Source: Geothermobacter hydrogeniphilus
GTDB taxonomy: Bacteria; Desulfobacterota; Desulfuromonadia; Desulfuromonadales; Geothermobacteraceae
Length of the DNA: 38,888 nucleotides
Direction: 5' to 3'
Assembly (NCBI RefSeq): GCF_002898515.1
Contig: NZ_PPFX01000004.1
Span: 1-38,888, forward strand
The notes below the pieces were generated by a model. It was not told where the DNA came from. It searched no databases and saw only the letters and a list, made by a program, of their open reading frames with translations. Position numbers and translations under genes: made by a program. Position 1 is the first letter of the stretch. Each line of letters starts with the position of its first letter. This document shows positions 14,620 through 22,772 of this stretch, piece after piece.

Positions 14620-16536
14620 TTATCCCACCAACCTGGAAAAGTGTCTCTTGGTAGAATCCTGCAGCTTGGCGGCGGCGCGGAAGGCTTCCTTGAGCAGGTC
14701 CTGTTCGTTTTTGCTCAGGGCATAGGGATCGAGGTAATGGGTCGGTCTTTCGCCCTTGTCGATCAGTTCGATTTCGTGCCGCAGGCGCAGGTAGGTGAAG
14801 GCTTCGAGGGCTGCCTTGATGTGTTCGGCGGTTTCCGGGTTGAAAACCTTGAGGCGTACCAGTTCTTCAAGGCGGTCGATGGTGGTGGTCGCGTCGAGGT
14901 GGTGTTCAAGCAGGAAAATGCGGATGCAGTCGACGATGAAGATACTGCCGGCCTGCTTGAGGGACAGCTGCCCCTTGTGTTTTTCGTCCCGTTCGACGGT
15001 GAAACGTCCGAGCAGACCGAGAGGGGGCTTGTGTTTGAAGTCAAGATCCATCAGCTGCCAGAGGAAAATTTCATTTTTGCGGATCAGGTCGTGGACGATT
15101 TCGCGCAGATCCTGGCAGAGAGCGGGATCGCCGACCAGCGGCATGAAGTCAAAAAAGATGGTGGAATAGCGCACTTTTTGCGGTTCCGGTACCCGGATCC
15201 AGTCGGAGATGCGGGCCCGCCAGTCCTTGAGCCGGCCGCGCCACAGGGGATTGTTGACCATCACCTTGCCGTCACAGAGGGGGTAGCCGATGCGGGCGAA
15301 GGTTTCAACCAGGCGTTCGGCGAAGGGAATGAAAAAGGCGTCTATCTCTTCGGTGCGTTCGTCGGGGAAATCCTCGTAGATGAAGCCGTTGTCCTGATCC
15401 GGGCCGAGCAGCATCTCCTTGCGGCCGCCGCTGCCCATGATAATGAAGCAGAAACGGATGTCGGGCAACGTCAGACCCTCCTGCTGGACCTGCTCAAGGA
15501 CGATCTCGTAGCCGCGGCGCAGGATGCAGTGATGGATATAGGAGAGGATCTCCATGGTTTCGAAGGGTGAACGGGTTTCCCCCATCAGCGCCTTGGCGAC
15601 CTTGACCACTTCAGCATGGGCGGCGACCAGGTCCTCGATGGTCCGCGCCTCCTTGACGCTGCCGACCAGCAGCATCGATTTCTGGCTGCGGTACTTCATC
15701 AGGTCGCGCAGGGAGACGATGCCGACCAGCTCCCCTCGATCGACGATCGGCATGTGCTTGATCCGGTGCCCCATCATGAAGGTGGTCGCTTCATACATGT
15801 AGGTTTCCGGGGTCATGGTATGCGGGTTGGCGGTCATGATGTCGGCGGCTATGGCCTGCCGCGGGTCGATATCATCCCTCGCCAGGACCTTGGCGACCAG
15901 GTCGTGCTCGGTGATGATGCCCCGGGGGTGCCTGGTTTTTCCCGGGCAGACCAGCATCGCGCCGATGTTGTGCCGGGTCATGGTGCGGGCAATGTCGTTG
16001 ACCGGAGTCTCGGGCGGACAGGTCTTGACTGATGAGGTCATGATCTCGGAGAGCCGCTTCTTGAACGGATAGGCCTCCATTTGCGCCAGGGTGTTGCGGC
16101 TGTTTTCGCTGACCATGTCGGCGTAGAGGCTGCGCACCCGGGAAAAGATCGCCCTGGTGAAATACTCGGTGATTTCGGGGTGCCGCTTGCCGGCCTCGGC
16201 CAGCAGATGGTCGGGGATCAGGTAGCATTCGGTCGGTTTGACGGTGCGGGCGCCGGCGGTATAGGCCTGGTTGGTGAACACCGGGGTGCCGCCGAAGAAG
16301 GAGCCTTCCTTGCGGTAGTCGACCACCATCTCGTCGCCGCCGGGGGTGAGGGCGACGATTTCCACCAGGCCTTCCTTGATGACGTAGAGGTAGCCGGTCG
16401 GTTTGTCATGCTGGTTGAAGATGTGGGTCTGCGGCGGGTATTTCCTGATCACCGCGGCCTTGCTGAATTCTTCAAACACTTCTTCGGGCAAGTGGTTGAA
16501 CGGCTCGGTGTCCCGCAGTTTTCTGATCAGACCCAT
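14620..16536 (-). CDS. cNMP-binding/CBS/DUF294 nucleotidyltransferase-like regulator
   Basis: 638 residues in three parts. A cyclic-nucleotide-binding-type domain at about 10-125 includes GYLYVIKEGLVEIVALTPGGDEMVV. A CBS-domain pair at about 160-285 includes IGAMLVCPGKTRHPRGIITEHDLV and HMPIVDRGELVGIVSLRDLM. The nucleotidyltransferase-like DUF294 region has GSGGRKE (about 368-374) and DQD (380-382), and its conserved C-terminal domain runs to the end. The GSGGR...DQD motif is the GlnD/GlnE-like nucleotidyl transfer core, so modification of a partner protein is possible. Genes of this architecture commonly accompany the two-subunit sodium/solute symporter encoded upstream, suggesting regulation of uptake in response to a nucleotide signal. 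Confidence 0.85.
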   Translation of the reverse strand: MGLIRKLRDTEPFNHLPEEVFEEFSKAAVIRKYPPQTHIFNQHDKPTGYLYVIKEGLVEIVALTPGGDEMVVDYRKEGSFFGGTPVFTNQAYTAGARTVKPTECYLIPDHLLAEAGKRHPEITEYFTRAIFSRVRSLYADMVSENSRNTLAQMEAYPFKKRLSEIMTSSVKTCPPETPVNDIARTMTRHNIGAMLVCPGKTRHPRGIITEHDLVAKVLARDDIDPRQAIAADIMTANPHTMTPETYMYEATTFMMGHRIKHMPIVDRGELVGIVSLRDLMKYRSQKSMLLVGSVKEARTIEDLVAAHAEVVKVAKALMGETRSPFETMEILSYIHHCILRRGYEIVLEQVQQEGLTLPDIRFCFIIMGSGGRKEMLLGPDQDNGFIYEDFPDERTEEIDAFFIPFAERLVETFARIGYPLCDGKVMVNNPLWRGRLKDWRARISDWIRVPEPQKVRYSTIFFDFMPLVGDPALCQDLREIVHDLIRKNEIFLWQLMDLDFKHKPPLGLLGRFTVERDEKHKGQLSLKQAGSIFIVDCIRIFLLEHHLDATTTIDRLEELVRLKVFNPETAEHIKAALEAFTYLRLRHEIELIDKGERPTHYLDPYALSKNEQDLLKEAFRAAAKLQDSTKRHFSRLVG

Positions 16537-16681
16537 GGCATGTCACCCTGTCGGAAAGAAGCGAATGGAAAAAAGAAAACGGCTCAAGATCTTATCGGTT
16601 TCGGAGCGTCATTTCATTAGCGTGGCTGTGTGAAAATATAGCACACCCGGAGTGGGTTGCAGGCAAGAAGATGGCAGATGA

Positions 16682-16754
16682 GGGGACGGGCTCCGCAGGT
16701 GCCTGCCCCCGTTGGTAGGGAGGTGAGAACTGAGAACTGAGGGGCCTGTCCCCG
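16682..16754. repeat. GGGGAC-type palindromic repeats flanking heptads
   Basis: The unit GGGGACGGGCTCCGCAGG...CCCCCG (16682-16711) is followed by 7-nt units GAGAACT, GAGAACT, GAGGGGC (16725-16745). A second short palindrome, GGGGCCTGTCCCCG (16741-16754), follows and overlaps the last unit. The first unit is the reverse complement, at 27 of 30 positions, of the one at 24391-24420. Confidence 0.7.
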
Positions 16755-16824
16755 TTGGATGGGACAGGAGATGGAAAGAAAGGCAGACGCGACTTCCCGC
16801 GTCTCACCTTTTCCATCGTGCATC

Positions 16825-17193
16825 TCAGGTTTTTTTATTCTTCTTGCCGAACTTGAACTGGTAAGGGTTGGCCTGTCGACTGATGATGAAATCGAGAAAC
16901 ACCTTGCCCCAGAGGGTGATGCCGGCCATGGCGCTCCATGTTTTGTAGGGGAGCAGGGCCGACAGGACGCCGATAATGGTGAACAGGGCGACGGCGCCGG
17001 CAATCAGGTTGACGGTGCCGGTGAAGGGGGCCCACTTCTCCGGATCCTTCGGCGCCTCCCCCCGCTTCAGGGCGACTTCGCTGTAGTCGTGTTTCCTGAA
17101 AATGCGGTAGGCACGCCGCAGCCAGATGAAAGCCATGGGGAAGAGGGCGAGAAAGAGAATCCAGGTAATGGCGACGCTGATATCAAAAACCAT
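16825..17193 (-). CDS. Small membrane protein of unknown function
   Basis: 122 residues with a hydrophobic N-terminal helix (ISVAITWILFLALFPMAFIWL), a basic cytoplasmic stretch (RRAYRIFRKHDYSEVALKRGE), and a second hydrophobic region around 63-85 (LIAGAVALFTIIGVLSALLP). The tail is strongly basic (KFGKKNKKT). I do not recognise the family. It lies downstream of the symporter gene and past an intrinsic terminator (17239-17270), so it is either transcribed by read-through or has its own promoter. A good ribosome site (AGGAGTAAAAG) precedes the ATG at 17193. Confidence 0.7.
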   Translation of the reverse strand: MVFDISVAITWILFLALFPMAFIWLRRAYRIFRKHDYSEVALKRGEAPKDPEKWAPFTGTVNLIAGAVALFTIIGVLSALLPYKTWSAMAGITLWGKVFLDFIISRQANPYQFKFGKKNKKT

Positions 17194-17238
17194 CTTTTAC
17201 TCCTGAATGAGCCGGCATTACGGGCCGGGTGAAGCTGA

Positions 17239-17270
17239 GAAAAAAACCCCGCCAGCAGCAACTGGCGGGG
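17239..17270 (-). terminator. Intrinsic terminator of the symporter operon
   Basis: On the minus strand, CCCCGCCAG (17262-17270) pairs with CTGGCGGGG (17247-17255) around a 6-nt loop and runs directly into TTTTTTT. It lies just past the symporter stop codon in the correct orientation. Confidence 0.9.
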
Positions 17271-17320
17271 CTGAATGATAGAACAGATTTCAACGAAAGT
17301 ACAACGGGATTTACCGTGGA

Positions 17321-19117
17321 TCAGTGAGCGCCGGTCACTTCGCCGGAGCCCTTCGGAATCCGGACATTCTCGACCATCTGGGCGATGTCATCGGGAACCG
17401 GCGGGGTCATGTTCTTGACCGCGAAGGCGACCACGAAGTTGACCACGGCACCGATGGCGCCGAAGGCGTTCGGCTCAATGCCGAGGAAGAAGCTGGGCTT
17501 ACCGCCGAAGAGGCCGAGGAAGGAGGTTCCCTTGATGAAGAAGATCCCCTTGTGGGCGAAGACGTAGAGCATGGTGATGCCGATACCGGCGAGCATGCCG
17601 GCGATGGCGCCCTGCTTGTTCATGGTCTTGGAGAAGATGCCCATCATCAGCGCCGGGAAGATCGAGCTGGCGGCCAGGCCGAAGGCGATGGCCACGGTGC
17701 CGGCTGCGAAGTCCGGGGGATTCAGGCCGAGGTAGCCGGCGACCAGGATCGAGCAGGCCATGGCGATCTTACCGGCCATCAGCTCACCCTTCTCGGAGAG
17801 CTCCGGCATGAACTTTTCTTTCAGCAGGTCATGCGAGATCGCCGAAGAGATGGCGAGCAGCAGGCCGGCAGCGGTCGACAGTGCGGCGGCAAGACCACCC
17901 GCCGCGACCAGAGCGATGACCCAGTTGGGCAGCAGGGCGATCTCGGGGTTGGCGAGAACCATGATGTCCTTGTTGACCTTCAGCTCGTTGCCTTTCCAGC
18001 CGGCGGCGGCGAACTTGGGATCCTTGGACTTGTCATTGTAGAACTGGATACGGCCGTCGCCGTTCTTGTCGGTGAACTTGAGTAGACCGGTTTTTTCCCA
18101 ACGCTTCATCCAGTCGGGACGCTCAGCGTACTTGATCTGGGCATCCGGAGCGGTGATGTTGTTGTCGGTCATGATTTTCGGGTTGATGGTGGTCAGCAGG
18201 TTGATCTTGGCCATCGCGGCAACCGCGGGAGCGGTGGTGTAGAGGATGGCGATGAAGACCAGGGCCCAACCGGCTGAAGCACGGGCGTCCTTAACCGTGG
18301 GGACGGTGAAGAAACGCATGATGACGTGCGGCAGACCGGCGGTGCCGATCATCAGCGATACGGTGTAGACGAAGGTGTTCAGCATGTTGCCGCGCATGTG
18401 GGTGGTGTACTGGGCGAAGCCGAGATCGACCGAGATCTGGTCAAGTTTGGCCAGCAGCGAGATGCTGGAACCGGCCATGTCGGAGCCGAGGCCGAGCTGC
18501 GGCACCGGGTTGCCGGTCAGGTGCAGGGAGATGAAGACCGCCGGCACGGTGTAGGCCAGGATCAGCACACAGTACTGGGCGACCTGGGTGTAGGTGATGC
18601 CTTTCATGCCGCCGAAAACGGCGTAGCAGAAGACGATCGCCATCCCGACGAAGATTCCGGTGGAGTTGGAAACCCCGAGGAAACGCGAGAAGGCAACGCC
18701 GACGCCGGTCATCTGGCCGATGATGTAAGTCAGGGATGCCATCAGCAGGCAGAGTACCGCGACCGTGCTGGCGCCCTTGGAGTAGTAGCGTGTGCCGAAG
18801 AACTGCGGAACGGTAAACTTGCCGAACTTGCGCAGGTAGGGGGCGAGCAGCATGGCGAGCAGAACGTAGCCGCCGGTCCAGCCCATCAGGAACAGTGCAC
18901 CGCCGTAACCGAAGGCGGCGATCAGGCCGGCCATCGAGATGAAGGAAGCAGCCGACATCCAGTCAGCGCCGGTCGCCATACCGTTGAGAACCGGATGGAC
19001 CGCGCCGCCGGCTGCGTAGAATTCCTTGGTGCTGCCCGCGCGGGCCCAGATGGCGATGCCGATATAAAGCGCGAAGGTCAGACCGACAACCAGATAAGTT
19101 AATCCTTGAAGACCCAT
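17321..19117 (-). CDS. Sodium/solute symporter large subunit (VC_2705-type, acetate-permease-like)
   Basis: 598 residues with about 13 membrane helices of the SSS family, starting MGLQGLTYLVVGLTFALYIG. Conserved stretches include STKEFYAAGGAVHPVLNGMATGADWMSAASFISMAG and LAAALSTAAGLLLAISSAISHD, the latter carrying the sodium-site region. A hydrophilic insert at about 310-390 contains FTDKNGDGRIQFYND, an EF-hand-like DxNxDGxI loop. The small subunit is the upstream gene and a cNMP/CBS regulator lies downstream, the usual company of the VC_2705/TIGR03648 group. Acetate or a similar small carboxylate is the likely substrate by comparison with ActP; this is not proven by the sequence. Confidence 0.88.
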   Translation of the reverse strand: MGLQGLTYLVVGLTFALYIGIAIWARAGSTKEFYAAGGAVHPVLNGMATGADWMSAASFISMAGLIAAFGYGGALFLMGWTGGYVLLAMLLAPYLRKFGKFTVPQFFGTRYYSKGASTVAVLCLLMASLTYIIGQMTGVGVAFSRFLGVSNSTGIFVGMAIVFCYAVFGGMKGITYTQVAQYCVLILAYTVPAVFISLHLTGNPVPQLGLGSDMAGSSISLLAKLDQISVDLGFAQYTTHMRGNMLNTFVYTVSLMIGTAGLPHVIMRFFTVPTVKDARASAGWALVFIAILYTTAPAVAAMAKINLLTTINPKIMTDNNITAPDAQIKYAERPDWMKRWEKTGLLKFTDKNGDGRIQFYNDKSKDPKFAAAGWKGNELKVNKDIMVLANPEIALLPNWVIALVAAGGLAAALSTAAGLLLAISSAISHDLLKEKFMPELSEKGELMAGKIAMACSILVAGYLGLNPPDFAAGTVAIAFGLAASSIFPALMMGIFSKTMNKQGAIAGMLAGIGITMLYVFAHKGIFFIKGTSFLGLFGGKPSFFLGIEPNAFGAIGAVVNFVVAFAVKNMTPPVPDDIAQMVENVRIPKGSGEVTGAH

Positions 19118-19131
19118 GTCAGATATCCTCC

Positions 19132-19386
19132 TTAATCTTCGTGAACGTCAAATTTTCTGTCGATGTTCCCCATCAATTTGGCGTAGATGAAGATGAGCGC
19201 GACAAAAGCATACATAGAGCCCTGCTGGGCAAACCAGAAGCCGAGCGGATATCCGCCGAGGTGAATGCTGTTCAGTGCCGGGGCCAGCAGAATCCCCAAG
19301 CCGTAGGAAACGATGAACCAGACGATCAGGACGTTCCTGATCAGGCCCAGGGTCGCTTTCCAATAACCTTCATGATCGTGTTGCAT
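19132..19386 (-). CDS. Symporter small subunit (DUF4212 family)
   Basis: 84 residues with two membrane helices (NVLIVWFIVSYGLGILLAPAL and FWFAQQGSMYAFVALIFIYAKLMG) and the family landmarks YWKATLGLIRN and FDVHED. It belongs to the DUF4212/TIGR03647 group that pairs with VC_2705-type symporters. I chose the ATG at 19386 (MQHDHEGYW) because GAGGAGGCATTCT lies directly before it; the longer frame to 19497 crosses the regulatory region. It ends 14 bases before the large-subunit start and is co-transcribed with it. Confidence 0.9.
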   Translation of the reverse strand: MQHDHEGYWKATLGLIRNVLIVWFIVSYGLGILLAPALNSIHLGGYPLGFWFAQQGSMYAFVALIFIYAKLMGNIDRKFDVHED

Positions 19387-19397
19387 AGAATGCCTCC

Positions 19398-19497
19398 TCT
19401 CTCCTCTTGTAATACGTTTGTGTGATGAAACGTTGACGCGAAATGGGTGGTTCGGTGATCTCGAACAATCCCGTTGACCGAACAGCTCGTTTCGCAA
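19398..19497 (-). promoter_or_regulatory. Upstream region of the symporter operon with an inverted repeat
   Basis: About 155 bases separate the symporter operon from the IclR gene. On the minus strand GTTCGGT and ACCGAAC form an inverted repeat about 20 nt apart, in TGTTCGGTCAACGGGATTGT followed by TCGAGATCACCGAACCA. TATTAC near 19406 is a possible -10. This is a plausible regulator-binding region; no exact copy of the IclR-promoter motif was found here. Confidence 0.35.
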
Positions 19498-19541
19498 CCT
19501 CCTTTCAGCGTGAATACAACCCTGATGTCAGGGGCTATCCC

Positions 19542-20342
19542 CTAGATATGATGTTTTCCCCTGCTTTTGGCAGGGGGATGCTGCCTGCTTTTCGGGCCGT
19601 TGAGATAATGACCGACGTGCCCGAGCTTGTTGGAAATGACAACCCCGGTTTCGATCAGTTCCGGCAGCAGCGCCGCCGAGAGCTGATCCTGCGGGACGCG
19701 GAACTCCGGAACAATCATGCAGAGCCCGCCGCAGAGCTTTCCGCCGCTGCCGAACAACGGCACCGCCAGTGACGCGACCCCGTCGCCGAGAACACCGTGG
19801 TCACGGCTCCAGCCCTGGATCTGTACTCTGGCAAGATCCTCTGTCAGGGTGCAGCGGTTCGTGGCTTTTGCAGTGCCGTCGTCGAAGGCCAGGTGTATCT
19901 GTCCGGCGGCGGTTGCCGTAAGTGGATAACGGCGGCCCATCAGGGATACGATTTTCACCTGGTGGGTGGTGTCAACCATGTCAAAGAACAGAACGTCCGT
20001 TCCTCGTCTGACCGTCAGGTAGACAGTCTCGTTGCAGTCGCGGACCAGCTTTTCCATTTCCGGCTTGGCTTTGCGCAACAAGCCCATGCGGGCCAGGAAT
20101 TTCTGCGCGACTTCAAATGCCGACAGGCCCAGGCGGTACTTGCTGGTATTGTCTTCCCGTTCGACGTAGCCGCGATTCTCGAAGGTCGCCATGAGACGAA
20201 AGACGCTGGTTTTGTTCATGCCCAGACGTTGGCTGAGTCGCGAAATCCGTACCGCCTCTTCCTCGTCGCAAAGAGCCTCAAGAACATCCAACGCATTCTC
20301 TACGGACTGGATTGAGTACGAATCGCGCCCTCTCGCGGCCAA
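19542..20342 (-). CDS. IclR-family transcriptional regulator (paralogue 1)
   Basis: About 266 residues. The N-terminal winged helix-turn-helix (SYSIQSVENALDVLEAL...RISRLSQRLGMNKTSVFRLMATFENRGYV) is followed by an IclR effector domain (VDTTHQVKIVSLMGRRYPLTATAAGQ...GVASLAVPLFGSGG) and an extra basic tail (SRQHPPAKSRGKHHI). I prefer a TTG start at 20342. AAGGA lies 7 nt before it, and it leaves exactly seven residues before SYSI, as in paralogue 2 (MPTRDKE-SYSI). An ATG at 20408 is possible but would sit almost on the predicted promoter. Its position before the symporter operon suggests it controls carboxylate uptake, probably with autoregulation. Confidence 0.85.
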   Translation of the reverse strand: MAARGRDSYSIQSVENALDVLEALCDEEEAVRISRLSQRLGMNKTSVFRLMATFENRGYVEREDNTSKYRLGLSAFEVAQKFLARMGLLRKAKPEMEKLVRDCNETVYLTVRRGTDVLFFDMVDTTHQVKIVSLMGRRYPLTATAAGQIHLAFDDGTAKATNRCTLTEDLARVQIQGWSRDHGVLGDGVASLAVPLFGSGGKLCGGLCMIVPEFRVPQDQLSAALLPELIETGVVISNKLGHVGHYLNGPKSRQHPPAKSRGKHHI

Positions 20343-20411
20343 TTGAACATCCTTTCGTTGGGCCGGTCGGCCGATTGAACCTTCTCGATCGTCGAATCGA
20401 TGAAACAATTG

Positions 20412-20447
20412 CCGAAAAACCTAATACGCCGTTTTATTTTTGTCAAC
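20412..20447 (-). promoter_or_regulatory. Promoter and IclR-type operator of paralogue 1
   Basis: TAATACGCCGTTTTATTTTT (from 20422, with GTCAAC completing the block at 20447) matches the block before paralogue 2 at 23 of 26 positions. On the minus strand it gives TTGACA as a -35. It contains the imperfect palindrome TAATAC-GCC-GTTTTA, suitable for an IclR dimer. Confidence 0.6.
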
Positions 20448-21048
20448 TTCTTTTTTCAGCCAGGTTGAAGACTGCCGGAGAAATCTTTAATTTCGATGTG
20501 TTATGGTTTAAATATTGTTATGAAAATTGTCGTAATTTGTTTTCAATTTTGCCCATTTAGGCCCGGTCAGGGTCTTTTTTTCAGGGCGGATAAAAACGCT
20601 TTTACCTCGCATGGTATTTCTTTTGACAAATCGCTTTGAAAACGGGTTCACTGCCATGGCTCACGGATGGTCCGCAACGGGCAAAAATATGTATTGATCA
20701 AATCAAGGAAGGCTTGTTTTGTTTTTCAGGAACAAGTTTACAATTCTGTGACGCTGTTTCAACTGGTGAACCAATGATAAATGTTTTTTCGTTTTTCCAC
20801 TTGTCGCTGGGTGCTCCGGAAAGGATGGGGAAGGTGGGGTGTCTCAGATTTAAGTGCCGGATTGAACATCTGTTTGGTATGCCGTCGGCAGTTCCGGTTC
20901 GTCAGGCGTTGCGGATGAGGATCATCTCCTTTTCGGTCACTTTCTTCTCCTCTTTGTCGGGTCGCGGCAGGTACTTGCGAGCTTTTCAGGCTCAATAAAA
21001 CAAAGAAACGGCCATCGTCCCGCGGCGGGCGCGTGGGTACTCCGAAGG
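20448..21048. other. Gene-free, AT-richer stretch between the two IclR genes
   Basis: No convincing gene in about 600 bases. The left part is distinctly AT-rich (TTTAATTTCGATGTGTTATG, around 20488). TTGACAAATCGCTTTG near 20625 resembles a -35. At 20902-20940 the minus strand has AGGAG followed by a 12-codon frame starting GTG. None of these is supported well enough to call. Confidence 0.5.
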
Positions 21049-21780
21049 TCAGGAATTCAGGTAGTTGCCGAGAAAGCCGAGTTTCGATGAAATGGTCTGT
21101 CCGGCTTCCCGCAGGGGGGGGAGAAAGTCGTCGCGCAGTCGTTGCTCTTCCAGGCGGAAATCGGGGCCGAGGAAGGAAAGACTGGCCGGGACCGATCCCT
21201 CGCCATTGAAGAGGGGGACTGACAGACAGGCGATGCCCTCGCCCAGCACATCGTGGCCGGACGCCCAGCCGCGGCGATGGATTTCGGCCAGTTCCCGACT
21301 GAGGGGCTGCTCGGTGGGGGAATGGGCAAGGATGACGCTGCCGGCGGCGATCCCGGACAGTGGATATCGTTTGCCGACCAGCGAGATGATCTTGACCTGC
21401 TGTGGTGTGTCGACCATGTCCAGGAACAGCAGTTCATCATCGCGACGCAGGGCCAGGTAGACGGCTTCGTCGCATTCTCTCGCCAGTCGTTCCATAACCG
21501 GTCGCGCCTGGCGCAACATGGTCATGCGTGAAATCAGTTTCTGACCGACTTCATAGGCCGACAGCCCGAGGCGGTAACGTCCGGTCTGTTCTTCTCGTTC
21601 GACGTAGCCGCGATTTTCAAAGGTTGCCAGCAGTCTGAAGACACTGGTCTTGTTCATGCCGAGCTTTTCGCTCAGCCTGGATATCTGTACGTCACCGGGT
21701 TCATCGCATAGTGCTTCCAGAACGGCCAGCGCGTTGTCCACCGAATGGATCGAGTAAGATTCCTTGTCGCGTGTGGGCAA
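21049..21780 (-). CDS. IclR-family transcriptional regulator (paralogue 2)
   Basis: 243 residues, a clear paralogue of the gene at 19542-20342. It has the same helix-turn-helix (SYSIHSVDNALAVLEALCDE...LGMNKTSVFRLLATFENRGYVERE) and the same effector domain (VDTPQQVKIISLVGKRYPLSGIAAGS...GIACLSVPLFNGEGS). It lacks the basic C-terminal tail of paralogue 1. IclR proteins are usually repressors or activators of catabolic genes that respond to small organic acids. It lies about 700 bases upstream of paralogue 1 on the same strand and has a near-identical promoter/operator block, so the two may cross-regulate. The target is inferred from position only. Confidence 0.88.
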   Translation of the reverse strand: MPTRDKESYSIHSVDNALAVLEALCDEPGDVQISRLSEKLGMNKTSVFRLLATFENRGYVEREEQTGRYRLGLSAYEVGQKLISRMTMLRQARPVMERLARECDEAVYLALRRDDELLFLDMVDTPQQVKIISLVGKRYPLSGIAAGSVILAHSPTEQPLSRELAEIHRRGWASGHDVLGEGIACLSVPLFNGEGSVPASLSFLGPDFRLEEQRLRDDFLPPLREAGQTISSKLGFLGNYLNS

Positions 21781-21856
21781 AAGTCCCTCCGGGTTGGCGG
21801 CTGCTGCAGGTCAAGAGCATGGACGGGGAAGCGCGGTCCCGTCAATCACATAGCAA

Positions 21857-21891
21857 GAATGAAATTAATACAGCGTTTTATTATTGTCAAC
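21857..21891 (-). promoter_or_regulatory. Promoter and IclR-type operator of paralogue 2
   Basis: TAATACAGCGTTTTATTATT (from 21866, with GTCAAC completing the block at 21891) matches the block at 20422-20447. On the minus strand: TTGACA, a 17-nt spacer, TAATTT. The imperfect palindrome TAATAC-AGC-GTTTTA overlaps the promoter, as expected for autoregulation. Confidence 0.6.
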
Positions 21892-22061
21892 AGCTGCCTG
21901 AATATTTCTTTCGGAAAAATGAAGAGAGACATGAACCCACGCGGTGGCTGGTTTCAACGCGTTGAAACGGGAGGGGGCGACGTCGCGACGGAAAACCTCA
22001 AAAAGCACATTAATTACCTGAAGAGGAAGTCGCTTTGGGGTAAAAATTAAAAGCCGTTTTA

Positions 22062-22484
22062 TCATTCAGTCGGTTGCGGGGAGCTGTTGCTGACGGGACG
22101 GTCTCTTCGCAGTTTCTCCACCAGCGGCCGGTCCGCTTCCAGGAAGTCATATCCCTGAAGTTGTTCCGCGGGCAACCAGCGGTGATCGGCGACCTGGAGA
22201 TGCTGGAGGGTTCCACCCCTGATCCGGCAACGATAGGCGAGGATCAGGACCGCCCCCCAGGGGTAGCGATGGTAGAGGGTTTCGACGATGTCTCCAGCGC
22301 TGATCTCGAGGTTGAGTTCCTCCCGCAGTTCACGTTCCAGGGCCTGGCGCGGGGATTCACCGGGCTCCATTTTTCCTCCCGGGAATTCCCATTTTCCGGC
22401 GTGTCGGGAGCCTTCCGGGCGCTGGGTGACCAGGATGAGGCCGTTTTCTTCGATGATTGCCGCTGTGACCAGTAAAGGGGGCAT
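22062..22484 (-). CDS. Nudix hydrolase (MutT-like)
   Basis: About 140 residues with a full Nudix box, GGKMEPGESPRQALERELREEL, preceded by TQRPEGSRHAGKWEFPG as in MutT (8-oxo-dGTP pyrophosphohydrolase) proteins. The C-terminal half (HRWLPAEQLQGYDFLEADRPLVEKL) also fits MutT. The start at 22484 (MPPLLVTAAIIEENG) is chosen because the family begins here, GAGG lies 9 nt upstream, and the longer frame to 22592 would translate a dispersed repeat (22533-22558). The likely role is sanitising oxidised nucleotides or hydrolysing another nucleoside diphosphate derivative; the exact substrate is not determined. Confidence 0.88.
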   Translation of the reverse strand: MPPLLVTAAIIEENGLILVTQRPEGSRHAGKWEFPGGKMEPGESPRQALERELREELNLEISAGDIVETLYHRYPWGAVLILAYRCRIRGGTLQHLQVADHRWLPAEQLQGYDFLEADRPLVEKLRRDRPVSNSSPQPTE

Positions 22485-22532
22485 GGTTGCTGTCCTCGTG
22501 GCTTGGTTTCGGTTTTTCATCTTGTCCGTCGC

Positions 22533-22558
22533 GGGGACCGGCACCTGTGGATCCGGCC
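22533..22558. repeat. Degenerate GGGGAC-type repeat
   Basis: GGGGACCGGCACCTGTGGAT followed by CCGGCC resembles the left part of the unit at 24391-24420 (GGGGACAGGCACCTGCAGAG). It lacks the closing CCCC arm, so it is a degenerate or truncated copy upstream of the Nudix gene. Confidence 0.5.
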
Positions 22559-22772
22559 TTGTCAAAGCGTCAAAAGGTTTCTGATCCGACACTTATTGTC
22601 TTTATCGGTGTAAATCAGCGCGCGGAAGCTGAAAAGAAGTTGGGCCCTTATCCTCGCATCCTGCATCACCGCGGTGGGCTTTTTTGCTGACACCCCCGCG
22701 CCTCTGTGTTAAAAACGGTCGCCTGAGGCCGGGCATGTGGCCGGTCGCATTAACTCGCAGCAGGGTCGAATC

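Noticed and set aside
20343-20408. ATG 20408 as the start of IclR paralogue 1
   Set aside because: It would fall at the predicted transcription start, whereas TTG 20342 has a spaced AAGGA and gives the same N-terminal length as paralogue 2.
20902-20940. A 12-codon minus-strand gene with an AGGAG site
   Set aside because: Too short to support as a gene, with no conserved partner downstream; mentioned only as a possible remnant.
22050-22063. TAAAAGCCGTTTTA as a third IclR operator
   Set aside because: It lies at the 3' end of the Nudix gene, differs in the outer half-site and has no promoter over it; kept only as a remark.
22673-22690. CACCGCGGTG followed by GGGCTTTTTT as a terminator
   Set aside because: The palindrome has no room for a loop, so the usable stem is only about three pairs.
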